The notes: generated from the letters alone by a model not told the origin. Positions 48,402 to 58,281 are shown, counted from the stretch's first letter. The stretch is 64,000 nucleotides of DNA from Amorphophallus konjac (GCA_022559845.1 CM040118.1:233911224-233975223); one strand, 5' to 3'. Made by a program: numbers and translations.

Positions 48402-50603
48402 TTAAGCAATGGTGTTTGGAACCCAACCAAATTTGGGTCCCTTCAAGCTTTTCAGAATTTCAAAACATGAAACCATTTCTTTTGGAATCCAAACCTTCTT
48501 AACATTCATGCTTTGTTTGCTTAGAGCAGGGATTTGATTTTTCTTTTCCATCTTGACATTCATTTTTTGTTTAGAAGCTCTTTGTTGGATTTTATGGAAG
48601 TTTGAGGAGTTTTGCTTCTTAAACCATTGAGGCCATTGGTTGGTTTTGGGTTGAAACAGATTGTTCTGCCACCTATGGGGTTGATGAACACAGAAATCAC
48701 AATTTTCCCAAAGATATGGTGATGCTGGCCTATATGAGTGTGCAATCCAATTATGGTGAAATCTGGAAGGTTGAGCATGTAATGGCCAAGGAAGTGTTGA
48801 CCTATACTGCGGGGAAGGTTGACCTTTCTTAGGTTTTTGGACAGGCTTTTTGGGAATGTTGGTGACTGCCTCTTCAATCTTTTCTTTCCCTTTCTCCTTT
48901 TATTTTTGCTTGTTTTGTGTGGGAGATGTGTTTGAGGTGGAAGCTTCGGAAGATGAAACAAATGTGACAGTTTTTAGCCCAATTGGCCTTTTGTTTGTTG
49001 GTTCAAAACCCAACCCTTCCTTGTTAAAATTCATTCTAGTACCTAGCAATGCATCTAGGTTTTCTCTTCCATCCACAAACTTTTCTAAAGATTGTTATAT
49101 ATCCTTCAACTCTTTTTGTAGGTTTTTAATATTTTGAAGAAGTTGAATGTTGACTTGTTTGACAGCTTCATACTTTTCATTACTCAATTTACTATCTTTT
49201 TCATAACTTTGCATTTTGAGCTTTATGCTATCAATCTCATTTCTCAAATTCTCATTTTCAGTTTCCAAGTCAGCCATTTCTTTTCTTCCTTCCTCCAAAT
49301 ACTCAATCATTTTCTTAAGATCTTCAATTTCAGTCTCAAGTAGAGCATTCTTATCATTCATATTATGATCATGCACAAATGAGTTAATTTTCTTTTTCAA
49401 TGATTTATTCTCCTTTTTGTACATTTGATATTTTTTCATGAGTTGTATATATGCATCCTCTCAATCATCAATTGTATAATCTTCAAAAGGAGAATTTACC
49501 TCAGTTTCTTCATCACCTTTGGCCATAAGGTAGAAATCTTCTTTTTCTTTGTCCGAGGAGCTAGTTCCGTCATCACTTTCCTCTTCATCGCTCCATGTAG
49601 ACACCATGGCCTTATTCTTCTTCTTGCCTTTCCATTTGTCGGCTTTTCTGAATCTGTCGGGACAATCATTCTTGAAATGTCCTGGTTTATTGTAAGAATA
49701 GCAAATGATTTTATCAGATTTCTTAGAGTTTTCAGAATTAGATTTGAAACCATTTCTTACCTTTGACCTTCCTCTCATGAAGCTCTTACCTTCCTTTCTC
49801 AGGAATTTTTTGAACTTACGTGTGAGCATGGCTACGTCATCCTCTTCTCGCTCACTTGCCGAATCCTCACCTTCATCAGAAGTGCCATGACCGCTGGGTC
49901 CTGCTTTAAGAGCTAGGGACTTCTTCTTAGGTGCCTCAGCCTCTTTGTTCTTGAGGTTGATCTCATAGGTCATCAATGACCCAATGAGTTCATCTACCTT
50001 AGTAGTTGCGAGATCTCTTGATTCTTCAACCACGGTAGCCTTTGTGTGCCATGCTGGAGTTAACGATCTGAGAATTTTCCTTACAATTTCTTGCTCTGAA
50101 TATTTCTTTCCCAAATCAGTTAAACTATTAGTAAGCACAGTCAATCGAGCATACATATCTTGAATTGATTCATCAGGCTTCATGCGGAACATTTCATATT
50201 TAGAAACTAAAATGTTGGCTTTTGTTTCTCGTACCTGAGAGGTTCCTTCGTAGATTACCTCTAGCTTGTCCCACATTAGTTTTGTAGATGCGCAGGTAGC
50301 CACTCTTGAGAATTCAACTGGATGGAGTGAGCATTGCATGATGTGTTTGGCACTCCAGTTGACAGTGGATTGCCTTATCTGTTCTTTGGTCCACAAGTCC
50401 TCATTATCCGTAAGCTCATACGGACCTTTGTTGATCACTCGCCAAAGTTCGTAGTCTTGGGCGCGAATGAACACCTGCATACGATGTTTCCAATAGGGAT
50501 AATTAGATCTAGTAAAATAAGGAGGCCTATTTACAGAATGTCATTCAGGTAAATAACCCTTAGATGCTGATCCACCATTTCCCTCAAGGTCGTTGGACCC
50601 CAT
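48402..50603 (-). pseudogene. Copia-2 gag (broken)
   Basis: Start at 50603 (MGSNDLEGNGG), close to the PBS. The N-terminal UBN2/DUF4219-type region has YPYWKHRMQVFIRAQDYELW and then TPAWHTKATVVEES. A knuckle follows (about 49695), but its second Cys is Tyr (CYSYNKPGHFKNDC). An acidic DEEESDDGTSSSDKEKED tract, a long coiled coil (49440-49100) and a basic, Ser/Pro-rich tail precede the stop TAA 48402-48404, four codons after Trp-Val-Pro. Breaks: TGA near 50538-50540, TGA 49459-49461 at a Trp position, and stops near 49095 and 48900. Gag and protease share one frame, separated by that TAA. Confidence 0.88.
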
Positions 50604-50616
50604 AATGAGAGATTAG

Positions 50617-50628
50617 GCTCTGATACCA
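50617..50628 (-). other. Primer binding site of copia-2
   Basis: The minus strand reads TGGTATCAGAGC, perfect initiator-Met PBS, two bases from the 5' LTR edge at 50631. Confidence 0.95.
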
Positions 50629-50630
50629 CT

Positions 50631-52462
50631 TGTTGTGTAGTGGACAGCGGATCTAGAGGGGAGGGGTGAATAGATCTGCCCCTCTTTTCGTAATGCAACC
50701 CTCTTTAAAGCTAGATGATGAAATAAGCAGCGGAATATAACTAGCTTGACGCAGAACACAAATGATTTTCTTGGTAAGATGATTACGCAATATAGATATT
50801 GAACCTAAGCATGCATCTAACACATATCAATCGCACAATCAAACCACAACACAAAGGATTTTAAGGTGGTTCGGACTGAATCTCCAGTCCTATGTCCACC
50901 CCTCACCAAATCCGGTGAGGCTCCACTAGTGCCATGCACTGAACCGCAAATCGGAAAGATCACCGATTGCCTTCCTACTAACCACCGGTAGGGACGTCAA
51001 CACCGCAGATCGGACAACTTCCGATTGCCTTCCTACTAACCACCGGTAGGGATGATCTTCAGTTCCAAATGTTTGAATGAAATGGAAAAGAACAAGATAT
51101 GAAAACACTCAAACAAGATATGAAATATGCTCAAGGAGAAGGATCTTATCTGAGATTGCTGGGGCTTGAATCTTCATTTGAAGTAGCTTGAATCACTTGG
51201 AGATTTGATGAAGAACTTCTTCCTGGACTACTATTCACAGCTACAGTACTCGAACTCTTCTCCCTTGAACACACCCTTGCAGCCTCCTTTGATCTCCCTT
51301 ATTAGCCTTTCTTGCTTCTACTCTTCTTTGGAGGTTGCTGGATTGAGATATGAACTTGAATCACCTTGAGTTGATGGAGAGAGTGTTGGATGTAGCTTTG
51401 ATCTTCCTTTTGATCCACTTGAGTTGATGAAGAGGAAGAAGGATGCAGTTTAGATCACCTTTGAACCCCTTGATTGCTTCTTCTTCCTTGGAGGTTGAGA
51501 TGACTTCAGATCTAGACTTGAATGCCTTGGAATGGATGAAGAACTCCTTCCTGAAACACTGTTCACGGAGGTGCTACAGTACCTCGAAAATGGCCTCCCT
51601 TGATCTCTCTTGAAACCTTGAAGCATTAGGGTTTCTAACCCCTCAAGTGTTGGTTTTATAGACCTTGAATGGTCCATAGACACCCTCCAGACCAGATCCA
51701 TAAATCATGGAAGATTAGGTAAGGTTTGATTAAACAAATCCATGGAAAGGGGCTGGCCACGAGGTGGAAATCGAAGTCAAACAAGGCTGCATCGGGGCTG
51801 GCAGTCGACCTGCAGCTCCGGGCGGTCGACCGCTACTGAGAAATGCTGTAGACGAATGGCCCCTGGGATTTTCGGTCGACCGCTATTGGCTGGCGGTCGA
51901 CCGCTACTGAAACTCATGCAGTCTGGCGGATGCTGGCTGGGGCGGTCGACCGCCCCTGTGCTGGCGGTTGACCGCCAGCTGGGCAGAACCCGAGCTTGCC
52001 CGGGTCGGTTCGTTAAGTCTTGAACTCCGTCATTCAACTCCATTAGCAGCCCGTGCATGTTTGTGGCATCGCCCTTGTTGGTCTAGAAAGTACCAACTGA
52101 ATCTTTAACCTTGGATTCTCTTGGCTATACTTCTTTGTGCATTGACCTTGGATGAGTGACGAGCCGAATATGAAATGTCGACTTTTGTTTGTAAGAGAGA
52201 TGAGATTTCCATCCTTGCCTGGGCGCGATCAATGAGCTTTCACTTTGGCCATTGCCACTTGATTCCTTGTCCATTCATGGGCATATCTGTCATGAATAAA
52301 AACATCACGTATGTCAATTACATGAGAGTGGAAGATATCAATGACTAATAGTGTTTAGCTATTATCAAAACCAAGAATACCACAGAGCTCATATGACTAT
52401 AGAATGATGTCAAATGACCCAAGTGACCACAGAATGACTCAAATGACCTCAGGGACACAACA
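50631..52462 (-). repeat. Copia-2 5' LTR (right)
   Basis: 1832 bp, same ends as the left LTR, few visible mismatches. GTCGAC array 51801-51977; TATA box CTATAAAACC on the minus strand at 51652-51661; tandem repeats near 50950-51060; GAACCACCTTAAAATCC near 50865. Confidence 0.94.
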
Positions 52463-52467
52463 TGGAG

Positions 52468-53004
52468 GTCATTTGAATGTAATATTAATTAACTCCCACC
52501 CCAAGATCCCCCCTCCTGTGAGAGGTGTAGTTTTGTAATCAATAAACAGGTCAAGCTGCCCCGACGCGGCGTGTGGGGATCCCCTCGCCTCCCCGCTCGC
52601 CCACGTCTCCAAGCAGGACCGGTTTCTTCAAATCGGTCGAGTACGTGCTCTAAACTTTACTCCCTTTGTGCTTGTTCTTCCCATATTAGTTCATAGACTC
52701 CGCTGGTCCGTGAAAGCGAGTGCCCGGTCCTCAAGCCCCATTGCATTGAGTGACCGCCGTGGGTGAGCTAGTAACCCGTGCCCTCGGCATGACGTCGGCA
52801 CCCTTGAATTGGGCTGCCATACCCTTGGGGAACACCTTTGGCTTTGCTGGCCCTCTACCAGCAAGGGCCCAGCCCACACAATCCCATTCGGTATCACCGA
52901 GTTACCCCGGGTTTAGGTGAGTGTTGAGTGAGTGACCGCCAATATCGGTCCATTCTGTTTGCGAATTGTGCTTGCTAAAATAGGTCCAAGGGCGTGTCAC
53001 ATCA
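52468..53004 (+). repeat. Family A LTR 3, right part
   Basis: Resumes directly after copia-2 and its duplication TGGAG (52463-52467) and ends CACATCA at 53004. It matches the last 540 bp of LTR 2. The 5-bp TTACC that follows (53005-53009) repeats the TTACC before LTR 1. Confidence 0.9.
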
Positions 53005-53009
53005 TTACC

Positions 53010-53140
53010 CCTCTTTAGAAGGATTCGACGATGAAGCCTCGGGATCGCACAAAGTCCCACATCAACGTTCTTGTTCTACACGTGCAGGCAACCGGTCAAC
53101 CAGTCCAACACCCGTATCCTTTGGTCTTCTTACTGTCACA
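53010..53140 (+). repeat. Probable remainder of the Tat 3' LTR
   Basis: This sequence joins 20482 once the family A complex is removed, so it should be the other side of the interrupted Tat LTR. The end is uncertain: candidates are CCAACA at 53110 or GTCACA at 53140. With no 5' LTR in the window the boundary cannot be tested. Confidence 0.4.
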
Positions 53141-53145
53141 CTAAG

Positions 53146-53378
53146 TCAAAGTGAGGCCAGAATAAGTAAAAAATGGCATTTTATAGGGTGGGGACAGCCC
53201 CCCCTCTCTCCCCTGGCCTTGCTCCGCGTAAACCCCCCATGGGGGGATTTAGACGGACCAAACCTAACCCTCAAGTTGGTCCGCCTAAACCCTTGTTGCA
53301 ACAAAAAAAAGTTTTTTTTACATAAAAACCCAGCCCCCCAAATCCTGGTCCGCGCTAACCCCTAGGCCTCACTTTGAT
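53146..53378. repeat. MITE-like unit with 13-bp inverted ends
   Basis: TCAAAGTGAGGCC at 53146-53158 pairs with GGCCTCACTTTGA at 53365-53377. Inside, TTTAGACGGACCAA (53249-53262) and TTGGTCCGCCTAAA (53277-53290) form a hairpin. No ORF. No target duplication established. Confidence 0.45.
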
Positions 53379-53777
53379 ATATGGTTAGTCCTGGGTTAGT
53401 CATAGTTTAGCCTAGGTTTAACTATTTTTGAAGTCCAAATTGCTTTGACACTTAAACTTGGACTAAACTGGGAGGATGAGTATTAAACCCGGGGTAACCT
53501 TGGACTTCGAAATCCACCTCCAGAGGTGGATTTAGAAGGGTTAACCCAGCAATAAATGCACAATAAATGCACCCTCTCTCTCTCTCTCTCTCTCGATATT
53601 TTACTTATAAATATTATTGGGTTAACCCACTAACTACCAAATCACAATAGATTCAAACTAGGTTAGCCCACCTACTTATTTCCGAGTTAATACTCTTGCT
53701 ATCAAATCAAAAATAGGCTAACTATGAACTAACCTAAGTAGTTTAATTTAACCCAAATCCCCTTCCAAAGTGAGGCC
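53365..53777. repeat. Second inverted-repeat unit sharing the same ends
   Basis: GGCCTCACTTTG (53365-53376) pairs with CAAAGTGAGGCC (53766-53777). Just inside, GGGTTAGTCATAGTTTAGCC (from 53393) is nearly the reverse complement of TAGGCTAACTATGAACTAACC (53714-53734, one base longer), so the core resembles a MITE of about 340 bp. A (TC)n microsatellite of about 20 bp lies at 53574-53594. Confidence 0.45.
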
Positions 53778-53852
53778 AGGGGTTTAGGCAGACCAGACTG
53801 GATGCCCATTTTTTATTTTTGAAAATTCTTTTTTTTTTTGGTTCTGGATAGG

Positions 53853-53984
53853 TTTAGGCGGACCAAACCCAACCCCTAGGTTGGTCTGCCTAAACCCTCC
53901 CTCCCCCACTCTGCAAAAAAAAGGGGTGTTATTTGCAAGGGTTTACGCAGACCAAGTTCGACCCTCAACTTGGTCCGCCTAAAC
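53853..53984. repeat. Two further copies of the GGCGGACCAA hairpin
   Basis: TTTAGGCGGACCAA (53853) with TTGGTCTGCCTAAA (53881), and TTTACGCAGACCAAG (53942) with CTTGGTCCGCCTAAA (53970). Each has 14-15 bp arms and a loop of about 14 bp, like the hairpin at 53249-53290. They are separated by A- and T-runs. Confidence 0.6.
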
Positions 53985-53989
53985 CCCCC

Positions 53990-55380
53990 TGACCCTTCGT
54001 ATTCCTCTATAAAAGTCTCATTAGAAGCTCAAGGGGCATGCATGCAACAACATATGAACTGACTACCGCACATTTGGACTTCTACAGGCACCCGGCAAGC
54101 AAGGACGGACGCAAGGAGCTAACTATGTGAGCGTGGTTGGCTTGTTGATCGGCTCACACACGCCGAGGGTATGTCGCTCACACTTCCCTCATAGAGTGTT
54201 TGGCCATCGCACACAAGCCTATCTCCGTCCCACGTAAGGCGTTATGACAAAGGCAAACGCACCCGCATTCTGGGTCCGCCCGCGTATGACAACCCACAGT
54301 GGCTACGCATACGCCATGATGCCGCACCTACTTCTGTCACGGAACCGTGTGCCTACCACTCACACCGAGCTGGCCGCCGACAGCTCTGACCGATGACCCG
54401 AGCTAACCGGACCCTGACCCAGAAGTAACATTCCCGGTACCGGCCTCGACTTCCCAGCATGGAGATACTCGCCTCTCAGGACCTGTACTCGACTGCTCGT
54501 CCCGAGCCGCATCCGACCATCCTCTAATCGTCAGCCAGTATCTTCCCCCTGCCATCCAATTAATCTAGCCCTCCCTCAGTGAATCGGGCATGACCCTCGC
54601 CTTGTGGAGAGTCTCTATAAAAATAAGCAGATGCCTGCCTTATTATGCACTGACCCAGGGACCGACCCACGTGTCAGAATTATCCCATGGCTTGCACCAG
54701 TTGTATCTTGGCCTTTCGGCCCAATTGTAAATCCCACATTGCTCTCATGCAACATGAAACCAGTTGAATACATGTACCTATACCCGAGTCTCAGCTTTTT
54801 CCCGCACCACCCAGCGTGGGTCTGGCGTCTCTCACTCTAGTAAACCAAACATCCCAGTCAAATGCACCCTTATATCTACAGGATACCCCCGGCCCCCTAT
54901 CCACGGCTTCAGACATATACAGACTTCTCTTCAGCACGGAACAAAGGTGTTTGGATTCAATCCGATGTAAATAAACATCGAATTCTTACTGTCGGTGGGG
55001 AAAGACGTCCAGTACACGATTCCCCACAATCGTCTGCGCACTCACACCCATAGAACCTTCACTCTCCACGTGTCGCCCGACTTCTCGAGCCCATGTGCCG
55101 CGTCCTGGCGACGCTTCCCCAGTCAACCTTTGGTTCCACAGGTGATTGTCGGGAAATTGACTAGCACGCCTGCACCCCGATCTAGTTACTTTAACCCCAG
55201 AGACCTCTCATGCCCTACGACCCCCTCTCGACCTTCCGTAAAAGGCGAGTGCTCGGTAACATCGTGAGAGGCTTACGGCCATGATGGAGGATACCCAAGA
55301 TACATCAAACTCCCGTATTTTTCTTTCCTGCTTTATTCCTTCCCTCATCCCGGTCACCGATCCCCGACGCACGCACAACA
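53990..55380. other. Unassigned sequence, no gene seen
   Basis: About 1.4 kb of balanced base composition without a convincing ORF, LTR edge, RNA gene or tandem repeat. CTCTATAAAA near 54008 and again near 54613 (tctctataaaaata) are TATA-like, which would fit LTR or promoter sequence, but no partner repeat lies in the window. Confidence 0.4.
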
Positions 55381-55693
55381 ATATGATATGTAATTAACTC
55401 TCAATCTAATGTATATGTGAGTATACCAACATAATACAAATGACATATGCAAACATGTGAATTCATGCAATCCAAATTATTTTAGCTCCCCCTTAAGTAT
55501 ACAACTAGAAGGGTAAAAACATGAATGAAGACATAATATTCTAACTGACAAATTTTAAAACATGATATGCAACTTAATTGGAAGAGAGTTATTGAAAAAG
55601 TAGGACTTGGGGTTTTACCATACACAGGTGCTTTGGCCTTATTTAACCCTCTTTTTATTTTTCTTCCTCCAAGGCACACCTACAAAACAACTC

Positions 55694-56897
55694 TCATTTT
55701 TCATATCGAGGTACCCAAGCATTCTTGGGCCATAGAAAGTTTTGGTGGTGATTGGGAAGACATGGCAACATCCGAGCTAAAACTAGATGATGTAGACGGC
55801 TTGCTTTTAAAGACCTTTGTGTTCACTAGTCGATGCCCAAGCTCTTCTCTCCAAGAGTTCACCCTTGTCCCTAATGGTTTGTTCATATTTCCTTGGCCCT
55901 TAACAGATTTTGACAATGAGCTTTTCAAATTTTGAATTTCATTTTCAAGTAAGAGGATGTGCTATTCCAAATTAACCAAATCTTTCTCACAAGCGGCAAG
56001 CTGCTCATTCAACATGTTATTCACAGTTTTGCAGTAATCAAATTCTTGTTGAAGGGCAGTCATTTTTTTTGAGTCATCAACACTCACACCCTTACCCTTC
56101 TGACATGCTTGAAGTTTAGCAAATAACTCATTGTTCTGCTTTTTCAAAATTTCATCTTCTTCAATAGAAACCTTGTTTTTAGTCAAGTCTTAGTCATTTG
56201 ACAAGGACTTAGATTTATCTTGAAACTGTCTTAAAGTTACTTCCAATCGAGTGATTTCAACTAGCAAGATTCCATTTTCATCTTTTAAGCATGCAAGGTG
56301 TTCTTTATGTGTATCTATGTCAATCATGAGGGTTTCATTCACTAGCTCAATATCAGAACATTTTTCACAAGGAGAGCTGTCCGCAGAAATGTTTTCAAGC
56401 TTCTTGTTCAATTTTCTATTTTTAGACTTTAGCTTCTTGTGTTGCTTAGCCAACTCATCTTATGCATCCATAAGTTCTTCTAATTTAAAGTCCTCGGAAT
56501 CAAAGCCTACCTGAGATGAGGACGGGTCATTGGACTATTCCGGACGATCAGCCATGAGGCATTTGCGTCTTCGTTCTTCCTTTTCATGGGTGTCTATCAA
56601 GCCATCCAGAATCTGCTTAGCTGTGCTTCAAGTGGATACAAAGGGAAACTTGGTGATATCTACTGCAGCTCTTTTAAGATTCAAAGCAGCAAGGTTATCA
56701 ACATTTTTGATCCTGTGTTCAGTAGACCATTCAAACATATCTGATGGTAGCTTGTGCGGACCGAAGTATATGAGATTCCATAACCTTGTGTCAATGGAGT
56801 TGACAAAGGCACACATCTTCCCTAGCCACATGGTAAAATCAGAACCATCGAATAAGGGCGGGGAAATAATTGAAACTTGTTTAGCGGATAAGGCCAT
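55694..56897 (-). pseudogene. Copia-4 gag (broken)
   Basis: Start at 56897 (MALSAKQVSI). N-terminal copia gag motifs: PLFDGSDFTMWLGKM, RLWNLIYFGPHKLP. A coiled coil rich in Lys/Glu/Asn covers 56453-55962, with CEKCSDIELVNETL resembling the copia-1 coil. The C-terminal part is short and has no CCHC knuckle, unlike copia-1. The ORF ends at TGA 55694-55696, four codons after Trp-Val-Pro (WVPRYEK). Breaks: a stop near 56628, one near 56190 and a frame change near 55930. Confidence 0.72.
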
Positions 56898-56972
56898 TAA
56901 ATCAAATGCACCAGGATCTTTCTCTACAGATCGTTAGATCTGAGTATAACAGAGCTAAGCTCTGATACTAAT

Positions 56973-57860
56973 TGTCGGGTCCTTGGGGTGCAACTGGATC
57001 TAGAAGGGGGGTTGAATAGATCTTGCAAAAAACTTTGGTCTAATTAAAACTCTTGGATGATAAAAACATAAACCACTCCTATAAAGCAAATGAGACACTT
57101 AGACACAACGCACAGCGGATCTAATGGGAATAGCTCAAATGGAAACGGCAAAAGATAGTGCACAAACTGCTGAGTCAACACTCCCAAGTGGTGAGGTAGA
57201 CACTCCTTCAACGGATCATAGTTATGTAGAGAGCTGAGGTCGACACCCCTTCAGAGACGGTTAAGAACTAAGTGATATCTATTGCACTGGTCAGCAGGGA
57301 ACATAATACACATCAACTAAGTATGAACTGACTGTATGAGTGAAGACGATGCTAGAGTGAGTGTTGAACAACCAACAACAAATGCAAAAGCCAGTGCGGA
57401 TAGATCAGTACAAGTGTAAATCTTTTATGTTGGCCGTCCTGTGAATGGGGGAAAGAAGAAATGGATCAATCACACAAAGCACACCCCATTGCACAAGGAA
57501 TTTTTAAGGTGGTTAATTTGGTTGCAAACCCGCAACCTACGTCCACCCCTCACCAAACCCGGTGAGGCTTGACCACACGAGGATGAAGTCCTCAACCCCC
57601 CCCCACACACACACAGAGAGAAAACAACAAGCTGCAATTGCAGCAAAAAGACTTCTGGTCTCTAAACAGAGCACCGGGCAATGCTGTAAACACAGCATAC
57701 CACACAATGATATAGAGTTTAAAGCAAGAATTGAAAGATAAAAAAAGGCATCGAAGAACTCCAGTTGTAGATTCAGATAAGAGTTTGAAGGCCGATGGCC
57801 GTAGCATCAGACATAGATCCAAATGGATCTTCTCTTCAGGCTTTCTGTAGGGTTGCTCTG
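56973..57860 (-). repeat. Copia-4 5' LTR, right end unresolved
   Basis: Starts TGTCGGGTCCTTGG two bases after the PBS and contains TTAACCACCTTAAAAATTCC (minus, near 57505), the motif shared by copia LTRs here. I cannot find a matching ...CCGACA end; it may be truncated by the short repeats that follow. Confidence 0.5.
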
Positions 57861-57867
57861 TTGGATT

Positions 57868-57955
57868 TCCAGCGTCTCCCTTAGGGATTTGTTGTCCACG
57901 TGGATTATGGGGTCCACGTGGGGCTAGATGTGTTGGCAGCCCATCCCGTCGCATG
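57868..57955. repeat. Short dispersed repeat, copy 1
   Basis: ggatttccagcgtctccctt through gtgttggcagcccatcccgtc. It matches 58159-58250 with scattered changes. Identity unknown; possibly the edge of an LTR. Confidence 0.6.
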
Positions 57956-58068
57956 GATTATGGGGTCAATGTGCGAAGCCCCTCATGCCCGCCCACAGCA
58001 CGGATAGACATGGGGTTCTACAATGTCATAAGGAAATATTGTCCGCATTTGCTACCAGCTCGAGCTTT

Positions 58069-58132
58069 TAGCGCAACGGTTGGGGCATGATCTTGTAAAC
58101 TGGTATCAGAGCGAGGTCGCGGGTTCAAATCC
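58069..58132 (+). ncRNA. tRNA-like / SINE-like stretch with Pol III boxes
   Basis: TAGCGCAACGG (58069-58079) fits the tRNA A box and GGTTCAAATCC (58122-58132) fits the B box, with a T-loop-like TTCAAAT. The spacing (about 42 bp) is longer than in most tRNAs. No acceptor stem is apparent, so not a working tRNA gene. A perfect TGGTATCAGAGC (58101-58112) lies between the boxes, which also allows an old LTR/PBS junction. Tentative. Confidence 0.35.
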
Positions 58133-58158
58133 CCCAGGTGCTGCTAGGGGGGAGATTT

Positions 58159-58250
58159 TTGGATTTCCAGGGTCTCCCTTAGGGATTTGCTGTTCCACGT
58201 GGATTATGAGATCCACATGGGGCATCGGTGTGTTGGCAGCCCATTCCATC
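58159..58250. repeat. Short dispersed repeat, copy 2
   Basis: Second copy of the 57868-57955 sequence, ending next to the degenerate PBS of the plus-strand copia-3 copy. The position suggests it may be the last part of that element's 5' LTR. Confidence 0.55.
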
Positions 58251-58257
58251 TATCACA

Positions 58258-58269
58258 TGGTATCAAAGC
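58258..58269 (+). other. Primer binding site of copia-3, plus copy
   Basis: TGGTATCAAAGC, the initiator-Met PBS with one change, 12 bp before the gag ATG at 58282. Confidence 0.75.
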
Positions 58270-58281
58270 TAGTCTCTCAGA

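Larger units (their letters stand above)
41484..52462 (-). mobile_element. Copia-2: full-length SIRE-like Ty1/copia element
   Basis: 10,979 bp on the minus strand, with LTRs of exactly 1832 bp (41484-43315 and 50631-52462) and 5-bp target duplication TGGAG (41479-41483, 52463-52467). It has a perfect PBS at 50617-50628, a polypurine tract next to the 3' LTR, gag, and a complete pol in the copia order PR-IN-RT-RH. Inserted in family A LTR 3. Coding capacity is lost through several stops, a frameshift before RT and a changed RT catalytic Asp. A long noncoding 3' region (43333-45264) separates pol from the 3' LTR. SIRE/Maximus affiliation is inferred from RT and RNase H sequence style and large gag. 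Confidence 0.93.
20483..53004 (+). mobile_element. Family A: non-autonomous chromovirus derivative, tandem LTR-int-LTR-int-LTR
   Basis: The block starts TGATGGGG and ends GTCACATCA and is flanked by TTACC on both sides (20478-20482 and 53005-53009), so the whole composite came from one insertion. Three LTRs (20483-24191, 27012-29410, and 39615-41483 continued at 52468-53004) alternate with two internal domains (24192-27011, and 29411-30576 continued at 37959-39614). Such a tandem usually arises by unequal recombination between LTRs. The internal domains carry a gag-like ORF joined to an integrase C-terminal/chromodomain-like tail, with no protease, RT, RNase H or integrase core. Nested inserts: solo copia LTR 22542-24056, family B 30577-37953, copia-2 41484-52462. 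Confidence 0.88.
55381..57860 (-). mobile_element. Copia-4: second gag-only copia element, limits uncertain
   Basis: On the minus strand: LTR beginning at 56973 (TGTCGGGTCC in plus orientation), a PBS with one change (TAGTATCAGAGC, 56959-56970), gag 56897-55694, then noncoding sequence with AGGGGGAGCT (minus) at about 55486-55495 as a possible polypurine tract. The sequence after the gag stop is similar to that after the copia-1 gag stop, so both belong to one gag-only group. No pol. Outer limits and TSD not found. Confidence 0.6.
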
